This document shows, in pieces, positions 14,348 to 22,321 of a stretch of DNA of 28,799 nt. The stretch comes from Flavobacteriales bacterium UBA6969 (GTDB taxonomy: Bacteria > Bacteroidota > Bacteroidia > Flavobacteriales_D > Sanyastnellaceae), in assembly GCA_002448555.1 (NCBI GenBank), contig DJYV01000149.1:2559-31357 (forward strand), in the 5' to 3' direction. The position numbers were made by a program, and so were the translations under genes. The stretch's first letter is position 1. Each line of letters starts with the position of its first letter. Under the pieces are notes generated by a model that saw only the letters and a program-made list of their open reading frames with translations, did no database searches and had not been told where the DNA came from.

Positions 14348-15532
14348 TTACTTCACCAATTCGAATACAACGCGGCGGTTCTTTGCACGGCTGATGTCCG
14401 AGTCGCGGGTGCTCGCCGGATCGTCGGCCTCCATGGAATCCACAATGAACCGATCCTCAGCGATGCCGAACTCACCAAATTTCTTGACCACTTCTCCGGC
14501 ACGCTTGTAACCGAGTTCGCGGTAGCGTGGGTTGATCTTGCCTTCATTGAATTCGTCGGTGTCGGTGTGCCCGATGACGCGGAGTTTCCAAGAAGGATTG
14601 TCCTTCAAGAGGTCCGCGAGGCGCTTGATGGCCATTTCGCCGGCGCCGGTTGGGCGGCGCTTCAGGAAAGCGTAGTAAACGGCCGAACCGGCCACCACTT
14701 CATCAGCTGAAGCATCGGGACCGGGGGCAGCAGCACCAAAGACCAAGTCCGTGCGGACCTCATCGGCCGCCGAGCATGCACATTGTGACTTCGCTTCAAT
14801 CGGCGTGACCTTGACGTTGTCCAAGTAGTAGTAGGCGTGGCCAAGCTGCGTTCCCAAAACACCGGAAGGCTTCTTGATCTTCTCATCTTCGATGTCCTTG
14901 TCGGTGTGGAAGCCTCCAATGATAAGGAACTCCTCTTCGCCGGTACCGATGTACGTGCCGCAAACGGTTTCCCAGCCCTCGACCAAGGACATGACCTTGT
15001 CGGTTTTGTGCAAAACGTCCGGCGTGCGGACCAAGAGCCCCGTGTTGCCTTGCTCCACTTTACGGTCGCTGAGCACCGCGCCGATGCCGTTGACGGCGTA
15101 GCGGGACAAATCACTGAGGCTGATGTCAAATGACACGCAGTACAGTTGATTCTTTTCCATTTCGGTGGTCAACTCCACCTCATAATAGGTCCGCTTCCGC
15201 TTGGGGTCTTTGCTGAACGCACGCAGTCCGGCGTAGCAGACACCGTCAGAAGCTTCCTGCGTGCCATAGATGTTATCCGGAATGTTGACTTTTTCCGACT
15301 TCATGCCTTCGGCGTACAAATCCAAGAGCACTTCCGTCGCACGGAACCAATCCTCCGTGTAGGTCTCCAATTCACCTTGCTTTTTCAACTTGCGCAAGTC
15401 TGAATTCTCAAAACTTCCGTTGGGAACGAGGTTGTCCTCTTGAGCGGTTGCGGGGTTGGCCCCCAGCACCAAGAATGCCACGAAGGGCACCATTGCGAAT
15501 CGCTTCATCATCGTTATTCCAGTTGTTTTCAT
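14348..15532 (-). CDS. OmpA-family envelope protein with N-terminal PNGSFE domain (paralog A)
   Basis: This 394-aa protein starts at 15532, just after its promoter. Internal ATGs at 15511 and 15508 are alternatives. The signal peptide ends about ATAQ (residue 31). The N-terminal domain opens NLVPNGSFEN and has 'NIYGTQEASDGVCYAGLRAF', matching paralog B. The C-terminal OmpA domain (about 285-394) shows 'AVYYAFLKRRPTGAGEMAIK', 'LRVIGHTDTDEFNEG', 'RELGYKRAGEVVKKFGEFG' and 'SRAKNRRVVFEL'. The Arg that binds diaminopimelate is present in NRRV. It probably spans from the outer membrane to the cell wall. It is the first gene of the pair. Confidence 0.88.
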   Translation of the reverse strand: MKTTGITMMKRFAMVPFVAFLVLGANPATAQEDNLVPNGSFENSDLRKLKKQGELETYTEDWFRATEVLLDLYAEGMKSEKVNIPDNIYGTQEASDGVCYAGLRAFSKDPKRKRTYYEVELTTEMEKNQLYCVSFDISLSDLSRYAVNGIGAVLSDRKVEQGNTGLLVRTPDVLHKTDKVMSLVEGWETVCGTYIGTGEEEFLIIGGFHTDKDIEDEKIKKPSGVLGTQLGHAYYYLDNVKVTPIEAKSQCACSAADEVRTDLVFGAAAPGPDASADEVVAGSAVYYAFLKRRPTGAGEMAIKRLADLLKDNPSWKLRVIGHTDTDEFNEGKINPRYRELGYKRAGEVVKKFGEFGIAEDRFIVDSMEADDPASTRDSDISRAKNRRVVFELVK

Positions 15533-15559
15533 TTCTAAGTCAGGCCCGAAGCCGGGGGT

Positions 15560-15587
15560 GCAAGTTAGCCACTTTCAATCAATGCAA
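15560..15587 (-). promoter_or_regulatory. Promoter of the OmpA pair
   Basis: On the minus strand TTG (15585-15587) is followed after 17 bases by TAACTTGC (15560-15567). The predicted transcript start is near 15553, leaving a leader of about 20 bases with a small CCCG/CGGG hairpin (about 15545-15556). It overlaps the 3' end of holA. Confidence 0.5.
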
Positions 15588-16595
15588 AATTTTGAAGACC
15601 GCTTCTTTCAGCAAAAAGGCGTCCGGCGTCGTGACGTTGCCTTGGCCTTTGCACTTGCGGTCTGCTTCCCTCAGGTAGCCAAATACCCTGCCAACTTTGT
15701 CTATGGGGTAATTGCGCGCGGCCTCCGCATATTGCTTGACCGCGAACGGGGCGCACCGCAGCGCTTTGGCAGCAGCCGGCCCCGAACGGTCTTTCAAACC
15801 GTGGTACGCGTAGACCTTGCTGAAAAAGCTGTTGAGCACCGGCATGATCATCGCGACCGGATGGTCCTTCGGATTCGCCGCGAAAAACTCCGTGATACGC
15901 TGGGCACGCATCAAGTCTTTTGACCCGAGGGCACGCTGCAATTCAAAAACGTTGTAATCCTTGCTGATGCCGATGTGCTTTTCAATGTGCTCAGGCTCGA
16001 TGGTGGTACCCTCGGGCAACACGATGCTGAGTTTGGTCAACTCGTTGACCACCTTGCGCAAATCGTTGCCCAAGTATTCAGCGAGGATCTGGGCAGCTTG
16101 CGGTGAAATGCTCAATCCGGTGTCGCGGACGTAATTACTGATCCACTCCGGCAATTTGTAATCGCGCACTTTCTCACTGAGGAACAACACACCTGCTTTG
16201 CTGATGGCTTTCACGGCCTTAAGGCGGCCGTCCGCCTTTTTGTTTTTGAAGCAAAACACGAGCACCGTGGACGCCATCGGAGCTTCGGCATAGGCCTCCA
16301 ACTTCGCCATGTCGTCCTTGCGCCGCCACGCCGGCCAATCTTGGGCTTCGCGCATCAACAACAATTGACGTTCCGCCATCATGGGGAACCGCCGCGCCGC
16401 CTCCAATACTTGGTCCACATTGGTGTCGCGGCCGTAAACCACGGTTTGGTTGAAGTCGCGCATCGACTCCTCGACGACGTTGTTTTCGAGGGCCTTCGCA
16501 ATCTCGTCAATGAAGTACGGTTCCTCGCCATGCAAGAGGTAGACCGGCTTCAATGAACCGGCTTGAATGTCTCGGATAACCTGGCGATGCGGCAT
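15579..16595 (-). CDS. holA: DNA polymerase III subunit delta
   Basis: The ATG at 16595 gives 338 aa, the usual length. The frame runs open to 16682, overlapping the divergent gene. The N-terminal 'GSLKPVYLLHGEEPYFIDEIAKAL' is the typical delta start. 'VVYGRDTNVDQVLEAARRFPMMAERQLLLMREA' (split by loops) and 'LAEYLGNDLRKVVNELTKLSI' are further family blocks. The delta subunit opens the beta sliding clamp in the clamp-loader complex. It is an essential replication protein in the cytosol. Its divergent neighbour is an HsdR_N-like gene, an arrangement I recall from other Bacteroidota genomes. Confidence 0.94.
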   Translation of the reverse strand: MPHRQVIRDIQAGSLKPVYLLHGEEPYFIDEIAKALENNVVEESMRDFNQTVVYGRDTNVDQVLEAARRFPMMAERQLLLMREAQDWPAWRRKDDMAKLEAYAEAPMASTVLVFCFKNKKADGRLKAVKAISKAGVLFLSEKVRDYKLPEWISNYVRDTGLSISPQAAQILAEYLGNDLRKVVNELTKLSIVLPEGTTIEPEHIEKHIGISKDYNVFELQRALGSKDLMRAQRITEFFAANPKDHPVAMIMPVLNSFFSKVYAYHGLKDRSGPAAAKALRCAPFAVKQYAEAARNYPIDKVGRVFGYLREADRKCKGQGNVTTPDAFLLKEAVFKILH

Positions 16596-16635
16596 GCCCA
16601 CGAAGATAGAATGCGGATGCGGTATTTTTGAGCCC

Positions 16636-17139
16636 ATGGCACAGGAGTTACCGACAGCGCGCATCCAACTGGGGCCGTGCACCTATGTGCCGCTCAACCT
16701 GCCCCCATTCGAACTGAAATGGCAAACCAGCAGCGACGGCAAAAGCGTCATCACTCCCTGCCTCGCCCGCAAGAAAACCGTGGCTCTCGAGCCCGAAGAG
16801 TGGGTGCGCCAGCACTGGCTCCACTACCTGTCCAATGACCTCGGCTATCCCCTCAGCCTGACCTCCGTGGAGTTGCCGCTGGACTTGAACGGCCAATCCC
16901 AGTTTGCCGACGTGGTGTGCTACGCCCCGGACGGCCGGGCCCTCCTCATGGTGGAGTTGAAACGCCCCGATGTGGCCCTGAGCAAAACCGTCCTCGACCA
17001 AGTACTGCGGTACCACTTGGAAGTGCGGACGCCGGTTTTGGTGATTTCGAACGGACTGCACCACCAGGGCTACCGATTCGACGGTGCCCAATTCAACGCC
17101 CTCGACGCCATTCCGAGCTACGCGGAAATGATCGGGTGA
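16636..17139 (+). CDS. Small PD-(D/E)XK-type protein resembling the HsdR N-terminal domain
   Basis: The ATG at 16636 gives 167 aa; the upstream extension to 16567 overlaps holA. A TATTTTTG box (16623-16630) just before the ATG supports this start. The core reads 'FADVVCYAPDGRALLMVELKRP', giving Asp, then Glu-x-Lys of the PD-(D/E)XK nuclease fold, followed by 'QVLRYHLEVRTPVLVISNG' as in the N-terminal domain of type I restriction HsdR. There is no helicase domain and no HsdM/HsdS nearby, so this is a free-standing family member, not a restriction system. Its role is unknown, and repair or replication is a guess from its holA neighbour. Confidence 0.85.
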   Translation: MAQELPTARIQLGPCTYVPLNLPPFELKWQTSSDGKSVITPCLARKKTVALEPEEWVRQHWLHYLSNDLGYPLSLTSVELPLDLNGQSQFADVVCYAPDGRALLMVELKRPDVALSKTVLDQVLRYHLEVRTPVLVISNGLHHQGYRFDGAQFNALDAIPSYAEMIG

Positions 17140-17194
17140 ACCCCGTGCGTGCAGAAAATTCGCGGAGATAACCCCGTTGGAGTATTTTCGCGCC

Positions 17195-17704
17195 ATGATC
17201 ATTCAAGAAATCATTGCCATCGCCGGCAAACCTGGTCTGTACCGCATCCTGGTGACCAACCGTTCCAACCTCGTTGTGGAGTCCATGTTGGACCGCAAGC
17301 GTTTGAGCATTCCCGGCACCAGCCGCATCAGCAGCTTGGCCGACATCACCATGTACACGACCGACGAGGACGTGTTATTGATGGACGTCCTAAACCGCAT
17401 GAACGAACACGTGGGGTCCAACGACGCTCCCAATGTCAAAGGCGACGCACAGGCCACCCGGGATTTTGTGGATGAAGTCATTCCTGAACTGGATCACGAA
17501 CGCGTGTACAATTCGGACCTGAAAAAGCTGGTCCAGTGGTTCGCCATTTTGAAAGAAAACGACGCCTTCCCGTTGGAGCAAGAGGCGGAAGAGGAAGAAG
17601 AGGCGCCGAAAGCGGAGGCACCGAAAGCGGAGGAAAAAGAGGAAGCGCCGAAGAAAACAGCCGCCAAAAAGCCAGCCGCCGAAAAAGCCGCTGCCAAGAA
17701 ATAA
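17195..17704 (+). CDS. DUF5606 domain protein with acidic/Lys-Ala-rich tail
   Basis: The ATG at 17195 gives 169 aa; a TTG at 17177 is the only other upstream start. Residues 1 to about 135 match my memory of DUF5606, a small Bacteroidota family: 'IIAIAGKPGLYRILVTNRSN', 'VVESMLDRKRLSIP' and 'SRISSLADITMYT' are characteristic. The last 45 residues are low-complexity: a Glu run (EAEEEEEAPKAE), then Lys/Ala/Pro repeats (KKTAAKKPAAEK) like a histone H1-type tail that could bind nucleic acid. No function is known. It ends 4 bases before the dehydrogenase gene, so the two are probably co-transcribed. Confidence 0.88.
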   Translation: MIIQEIIAIAGKPGLYRILVTNRSNLVVESMLDRKRLSIPGTSRISSLADITMYTTDEDVLLMDVLNRMNEHVGSNDAPNVKGDAQATRDFVDEVIPELDHERVYNSDLKKLVQWFAILKENDAFPLEQEAEEEEEAPKAEAPKAEEKEEAPKKTAAKKPAAEKAAAKK

Positions 17705-17708
17705 CCGC

Positions 17709-18596
17709 ATGAAGGAAATCGCAGTCATCGGCGCAGGTACCATGGGCAACGGAATCGCCCACGTATTTGCGCAATCGGGATTCAATGTTACCCTGATTGA
17801 TGTACAAGAGGCCGCCCTCGAACGGGCGCTCAGTACCATCGGCCGCAACCTCGACCGGCTGATTAAGAAAGAAAAAATCACGGAGACGGACAAAGAGGCC
17901 ACACTGGGCCGCATCCGCACCAGCACTGCTATGGATGAGGGCGTGGCCAACGCCAACCTCATCGTCGAAGCTGCCACCGAGCGCACCGACCTCAAATTGA
18001 GCATCTTTAAAGCCATGGACGCCGCGGCACCCGCCGATTGCATCCTCGCTACCAACACTTCCTCGATTTCCATCACCCAAATCGCAGCTGCGACCAACCG
18101 CCCCGAGCAGGTCATTGGCATGCACTTCATGAACCCGGTGCCGGTCATGAAATTGGTGGAAGTCATCCGCGGATACGCCACCAGCGATGCCACTTGCTCC
18201 GCTGTGATGGAGCTTTCCAAGGCCTTGGGCAAGATTCCCGTAGAAGTCAACGATTACCCCGGTTTTGTGGCCAACCGCATTTTGATGCCCATGATCAACG
18301 AGGCCATTATCACCCTGCACGAAGGCGTCGCGGATGTGGAGGCCATTGACACGGTCATGAAACTCGGAATGGCGCACCCCATGGGGCCGCTGCAACTGGC
18401 CGACTTCATCGGATTGGACGTCTGCCTGAGCATCTTGCGCGTGCTGCACGAGGGGTTGGGAAATACCAAGTACGCTCCGTGTCCATTGCTGGTCAACATG
18501 GTCACCGCCGGACACCTCGGCGTCAAGAGCGGCCAAGGGTTCTACGTACACACCCCAGGCAGCAAGGACCTGGTCGTGGCGCCGAACTTCCGCTAA
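17709..18596 (+). CDS. 3-hydroxybutyryl-CoA dehydrogenase
   Basis: This 295-aa protein has the NAD-binding motif G8-A-G-T-M-G13 and the family signature 'DYPGFVANRILMPMINEAI'. The catalytic pair is His139 in 'GMHFMNPVPVMKLVEV' and Glu151. Ser118/119 in 'NTSSISI' should contact the substrate. It oxidises or forms (S)-3-hydroxybutyryl-CoA in short-chain fatty acid metabolism, in the cytosol. Length and motifs are complete. It follows DUF5606 by 4 bases and precedes the ion channel by 18, so all three look like one transcript, although the functions are unrelated. Confidence 0.94.
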   Translation: MKEIAVIGAGTMGNGIAHVFAQSGFNVTLIDVQEAALERALSTIGRNLDRLIKKEKITETDKEATLGRIRTSTAMDEGVANANLIVEAATERTDLKLSIFKAMDAAAPADCILATNTSSISITQIAAATNRPEQVIGMHFMNPVPVMKLVEVIRGYATSDATCSAVMELSKALGKIPVEVNDYPGFVANRILMPMINEAIITLHEGVADVEAIDTVMKLGMAHPMGPLQLADFIGLDVCLSILRVLHEGLGNTKYAPCPLLVNMVTAGHLGVKSGQGFYVHTPGSKDLVVAPNFR

Positions 18597-18614
18597 TTCT
18601 CCGATATTCGGGAC

Positions 18615-19421
18615 ATGAAAGGTTCCCGCGAACGCCTGCACGAGATCATTTTCGAAGCGGACACGCCTGCCGGCAAACGGTTCGACGTGCTGTTGCTTTG
18701 GCTCATCGTGGCGAGCGTGGTCGCCGTGATGGCCGAGACGGTGCCGGATTGGCATGACCGCTACCTCGGCACGTTTGTGGCACTCGAATGGGTATTCACG
18801 GGGCTGTTCACTATCGAATACATCACCCGGCTACTCGTGGTCAAGCGACCGCTGCGCTACGCCACCAGCTTTTTTGGCCTGGTCGATCTGCTGGCCATCC
18901 TCCCCACCTTCGTCGGGCTGCTTATTCCCGGTTCGGGCAGCTTGCGGGTCATTCGCATCCTGCGTCTGCTAAGGGCATTTCGTGTGTTGAAACTGGTCGG
19001 CTTCATTGAGGAGGCACGCGGCCTGCAGACCGCCCTGCGAGCTAGCCGGCGACGCATCATCGTCTTCTTGAGTGTGGTGTTGGCGCTAGTGACCATTCTG
19101 GGCACATTGATGTACCTCGTTGAACACGGGCAATCCGGGTTTTCGAGCATTCCGAAAAGCATTTATTGGGCCATCGTTACCGTGACCACGGTTGGCTACG
19201 GCGACATCGCACCCCAGACCATCGCCGGCCAGGTCATCGCTTCATGCATGATGATCATCGGTTACGCCATCATCGCCGTGCCTACGGGCATGATTGGGGT
19301 GGAGATGATCCGCAAGGGTGCTTCGGTGGGAAGCGTTTCCACACAAGCCTGCCCAGCATGTGGCCGAGACGGCCATGACCCGGACGCGGTCTACTGCAAG
19401 CACTGCGGAAACGCCTTGTAA
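18615..19421 (+). CDS. Voltage-gated potassium-channel-like ion transporter with C-terminal zinc ribbon
   Basis: This 268-aa protein has six membrane segments. S4 carries regularly spaced arginines ('RVIRILRLLRAFRVLK', near 113-130). The pore has the K+ filter T-V-G194-Y195-G196-D, as in KvAP-type channels. After S6 a short linker leads to C246-P-A-C249 ... C261-K-H-C264, a zinc-ribbon knuckle pair at the cytosolic end. Six-segment bacterial channels of this family sometimes carry such a tail in annotations, but I know no role for it. It may fold on zinc and join the tetramer or sense metal. It is the last gene of the DUF5606 operon. Confidence 0.92.
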   Translation: MKGSRERLHEIIFEADTPAGKRFDVLLLWLIVASVVAVMAETVPDWHDRYLGTFVALEWVFTGLFTIEYITRLLVVKRPLRYATSFFGLVDLLAILPTFVGLLIPGSGSLRVIRILRLLRAFRVLKLVGFIEEARGLQTALRASRRRIIVFLSVVLALVTILGTLMYLVEHGQSGFSSIPKSIYWAIVTVTTVGYGDIAPQTIAGQVIASCMMIIGYAIIAVPTGMIGVEMIRKGASVGSVSTQACPACGRDGHDPDAVYCKHCGNAL

Positions 19422-19427
19422 ATTTCC

Positions 19428-19456
19428 TTGCATTCATTGGCTTGTGTGCTAAATTG
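19428..19456 (+). promoter_or_regulatory. Promoter of the acyl-CoA synthetase operon
   Basis: TTG (19428-19430) is followed after exactly 19 bases by TAAATTG (19450-19456), with C next. The leader would be about 47 bases to the ATG at 19510. Confidence 0.6.
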
Positions 19457-19509
19457 CCAAACCTGTCCACCGGACACTTTTTCGGTGTGCAGCACGCAAA
19501 TTCACGACC

Positions 19510-21282
19510 ATGAGCCAACCAACTCGCTTATTTGACTTTCCCCGGTACCAATTGGCCAACCGCCCCTTGGACCTCATGATGACCATGCCGAATAACGGCA
19601 ACCGGGTCTCCTACTCTACTGAACAATTCGTCGAAGCCGTCGATCGCACCGCACGCGGCTTGATTGCCATGGGCCTCAACGCTGGGGACAAAGTAGCCTT
19701 GGTGTCGCACAACAACCGCTGCGAGTGGAACATCATGGACCACGCCATCATGTCGGTGGGCGCCATCAACTGCCCGCTGTACCCCACGATGACCGAGGCG
19801 GATTACGAGTACATCCTCAACCACAGCGAGAGCCGGTACTGCGCCGTCAGCAACCAGGATCTCTACGATAAGGTGATGTCCATCAAGGACAAAATCCCTT
19901 CGCTCGAACACGTGTTCATGTTCGAGCACGGCAGCGGCAACCACTGGTCCGCAATCGCCGAGGCGGGCAGTGACGCCCAGCAGGCCGAACTCGATGCCCG
20001 CATGGCAGCGGTCAAGCCCGAAGATTTGGCGACCATCATTTACACGTCCGGTACCACGGGTACACCCAAAGGGGTCATGCTCAGCCACAACAACATCACC
20101 CAGACAGTGATGAAGAGCATCCCGCGGATCCCCGAAGTGCTGACAAATTCGGATTACCGGGTGTTGAGCTTCTTGCCGGTGTGCCACATTTTCGAGCGCA
20201 TGCTGCATTACTTGTACATGTACATCGGCGCTAATATCTACTTCGCCGAAAGCCTGGAGACGATCAAAGAAGACTTGGCCTACAGCCAACCCACAGTCTT
20301 CACGGCCGTTCCGCGCTTGTTGGAGAAATTCTACGACGGCATCGTCCAGAAAGGACGGGCAGCCGGCGGCGCCAAAGCGGCCATCTTCAACTGGGCCGTG
20401 GACCTCGCATTGCAATGGGAGCCCGACGGCCAGAACGGCGGCTTCTACGAATGGAAGTTGGGCATCGCCCGCAAGTTGGTCTTCAGCAAGGTCAAGACCG
20501 CCCTCGGTCTCGACAACATCCGAGCTGTGGCATGTGGTTCAGCCGCATTGGCGCCTCGCCTCGCGCGCTTCTTCTGCGCGGCGGGCATCCCGATTTACGA
20601 AGGATACGGCCTGACGGAGACTAGCCCTGTAGTGACCGTCAACTCTGACGTTGAGCCCGGCCTGATGCGCATCGGTTACGTAGGTAAACTCATTGACGGC
20701 GTTGAGGTGAAATTCGGCTCGGACGACGAGATCCTTGTTCGTGGATTCAACGTGATGATGGGGTATTACAAAGACGAAGCGAAAACCGCTGAAGTCATGA
20801 CCGACGATTGGTTCCACACGGGCGATATCGGCCGCATGGACGACGGATTCTTGAAAATCACCGATCGCAAGAAGGAGATGTTCAAGACGTCGGGTGGGAA
20901 GTACGTCGCTCCTCAACTCCTGGAAAACGCCCTCAAGGCTTCGCTGTTCATCGAACAGGTGATGGTGGTTGGTGATAGCCAAAAATTCCCAGGTGCATTG
21001 GTCGTTCCGAACGCCGACGCTGTGGAAGAATGGTGCAAGCGCAAGAACCACCCGTTCCCCGGAATGGAGGGCATCCGAGACGATGCACGCATCGCCACGC
21101 GCATCCAAGAGGACGTCGATCGATTGATGGAGCCATTTGCGCAATGGGAAAAGGTCAAGGCCATCCGCATTTTGCCGACGATGTTCGCCATCGAAAACGG
21201 TGAGTTGACGCCGACGCTCAAGCTGAAGCGCAAGCCCATCAAGGAGCATTACCAAGGCGAAATCGACCAGCTCTACACGTAA
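19510..21282 (+). CDS. Long-chain fatty acid-CoA ligase (AMP-binding)
   Basis: This 590-aa adenylate-forming enzyme has motif A3 'YTSGTTGTPKGVMLSHNN' from residue 178, 'GYGLTETSPVV' (A5), 'DDWFHTGDIGRMDDGFLKIT' (A7) and 'DRKKEMFKTSGGKYVAP' (A8). These match the bacterial FadD15-like long-chain acyl-CoA synthetases. It activates fatty acids with ATP and CoA, at the inner face of the membrane. The lysine that completes adenylation lies in the C-terminal 'LTPTLKLKRKPI'. It starts a five-gene unit in which all gaps are short or overlapping. Confidence 0.94.
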   Translation: MSQPTRLFDFPRYQLANRPLDLMMTMPNNGNRVSYSTEQFVEAVDRTARGLIAMGLNAGDKVALVSHNNRCEWNIMDHAIMSVGAINCPLYPTMTEADYEYILNHSESRYCAVSNQDLYDKVMSIKDKIPSLEHVFMFEHGSGNHWSAIAEAGSDAQQAELDARMAAVKPEDLATIIYTSGTTGTPKGVMLSHNNITQTVMKSIPRIPEVLTNSDYRVLSFLPVCHIFERMLHYLYMYIGANIYFAESLETIKEDLAYSQPTVFTAVPRLLEKFYDGIVQKGRAAGGAKAAIFNWAVDLALQWEPDGQNGGFYEWKLGIARKLVFSKVKTALGLDNIRAVACGSAALAPRLARFFCAAGIPIYEGYGLTETSPVVTVNSDVEPGLMRIGYVGKLIDGVEVKFGSDDEILVRGFNVMMGYYKDEAKTAEVMTDDWFHTGDIGRMDDGFLKITDRKKEMFKTSGGKYVAPQLLENALKASLFIEQVMVVGDSQKFPGALVVPNADAVEEWCKRKNHPFPGMEGIRDDARIATRIQEDVDRLMEPFAQWEKVKAIRILPTMFAIENGELTPTLKLKRKPIKEHYQGEIDQLYT

Positions 21283-21297
21283 CAGCGCCCACCTCGG

Positions 21298-21891
21298 ATG
21301 GCAGAGACGCTCATCAACCTGGACTTCGTACTGTTCAAGCTGTTCAACACCCCGTGGCCGGGTGGCGACCAGATCATGTGGGCCGTGTCAGGCTTGTGGT
21401 GGTGGACTCCGCTCTACCTGCTCCTGCTCTGGGAACTCTGGAAGAAATCAGACCGAACATGGGACCGCACCCTCGTGCGGGTGTTCTTCCTTGCCCTGTG
21501 CATCACCGGGACAGACGTCATCTCCGCGCGAATCATCAAGCCAGGTGTGCAGCGGTTCAGGCCGTCGCATTCCATTGAATTACGAGATGACGTGCACCTC
21601 GTGACGCCACCTGGACAAGATCAACCGTACCGAGGAGGGCGCTTTGGATTTGTCAGTTCGCACGCTGCGAACTACACCGGCATTGCCCTGTACTTCGGGC
21701 TCCTCCTCGGCGGCGGCACCTGGATGTGGGTGCTGCTTGGATGGGCGGCCCTCATAGGATACAGCCGCATGTACCTCGGGGTCCACTTCCCGCTGGACAT
21801 TGCCGGGGGCATGCTGCTCGGTGCTTTCATCGGCTACGTCATATGGCGCATCCAAAACAAACTCGTCGGAACCCCCATCAACCTCGAATGA
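21298..21891 (+). CDS. PAP2-family membrane phosphatase
   Basis: This 197-aa membrane protein carries the three PAP2 motifs: K81-x6-R88-P89 ('KPGVQRFRP'), 'SSHAA' with His122 in place of the usual PSGH, and S156-R-x5-H163-x3-D167. These residues form the acid-phosphatase site. It probably acts on lipid phosphates such as undecaprenyl diphosphate or phosphatidic acid, facing the periplasm; the substrate cannot be told. Ser-Ser-His-Ala replacing Pro-Ser-Gly-His is also seen in other Bacteroidota PAP2 proteins. Its stop overlaps the crcB start by 4 bases (ATGA), so translation is probably coupled. Confidence 0.92.
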   Translation: MAETLINLDFVLFKLFNTPWPGGDQIMWAVSGLWWWTPLYLLLLWELWKKSDRTWDRTLVRVFFLALCITGTDVISARIIKPGVQRFRPSHSIELRDDVHLVTPPGQDQPYRGGRFGFVSSHAANYTGIALYFGLLLGGGTWMWVLLGWAALIGYSRMYLGVHFPLDIAGGMLLGAFIGYVIWRIQNKLVGTPINLE

Positions 21892-22268
21892 ATTTCATCG
21901 CTGTTTTTATCGGTGGCGGGCTCGGAAGCCTCGCTCGGTATGCCCTCGGTCTGGGTGTCAACAAATTGGGGTGGCTGTCGCCGTGGGGTACCTTGGCTTC
22001 TAACGTATTGGCCACGGTGCTACTCCTGACGCTGATGGCCCAGGCCTCCGCTGGTGCAACCGGCTGGCCGGCCAAATCCCAACCGATTTTTCTCCTGCTC
22101 ACCGTGGGATTCTGTGGCGCCTTTTCAACGTTCTCAACCTTTGCAGCGGACACCCTCAATTTGCACGCATCCCATGGCTTGGCATGGTCGGTGGCCAACG
22201 TCGTGGCCAACGTTGCCCTCTGCATCGCGGCAGGGACCATCGTGTGGATGAATTCTCCCACGAACTGA
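21888..22268 (+). CDS. crcB: Fluoride ion channel CrcB/Fluc
   Basis: This 126-aa protein has four membrane segments. The start is the ATG inside the ATGA overlap with the PAP2 gene; the open frame upstream to 21726 is not coding. 'GGGLGSLARYALG' near the N-terminus and 'GFCGAFSTFSTFAAD' in helix 3 are the Fluc signatures, including the two phenylalanines of the 'STFSTF' box that line the fluoride pore. It works as an antiparallel dimer exporting F-. No fluoride riboswitch is seen, and expression depends on the operon. Confidence 0.94.
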   Translation: MNFIAVFIGGGLGSLARYALGLGVNKLGWLSPWGTLASNVLATVLLLTLMAQASAGATGWPAKSQPIFLLLTVGFCGAFSTFSTFAADTLNLHASHGLAWSVANVVANVALCIAAGTIVWMNSPTN

Positions 22269-22321
22269 TGCCGACCGAGGTTCCACGGCGTATCTTTAGC
22301 TACCTGAACAAAGCGCTTTTC

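Noticed and set aside
16636..17139. Remnant of a type I restriction-modification system
   Set aside because: Only the HsdR_N-like domain exists, the ORF is intact, and no HsdM/HsdS or helicase sequence lies near it.
17478..18755. 425-aa open frame on the minus strand
   Set aside because: It lies opposite the 3-hydroxybutyryl-CoA dehydrogenase and DUF5606 genes and has a His/Asp/Val-rich composition typical of antisense reading.
19528..20415. 295-aa open frame on the minus strand
   Set aside because: It is the antisense shadow of the acyl-CoA synthetase gene.
21726..21887. N-terminal extension of CrcB
   Set aside because: The extension is an Arg/His-rich out-of-frame reading of the PAP2 gene; CrcB normally starts at the MNFIAVF Met inside the ATGA overlap.
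21700..21890. Fluoride riboswitch before crcB
   Set aside because: The upstream DNA is PAP2 coding sequence and I see no fluoride riboswitch core.
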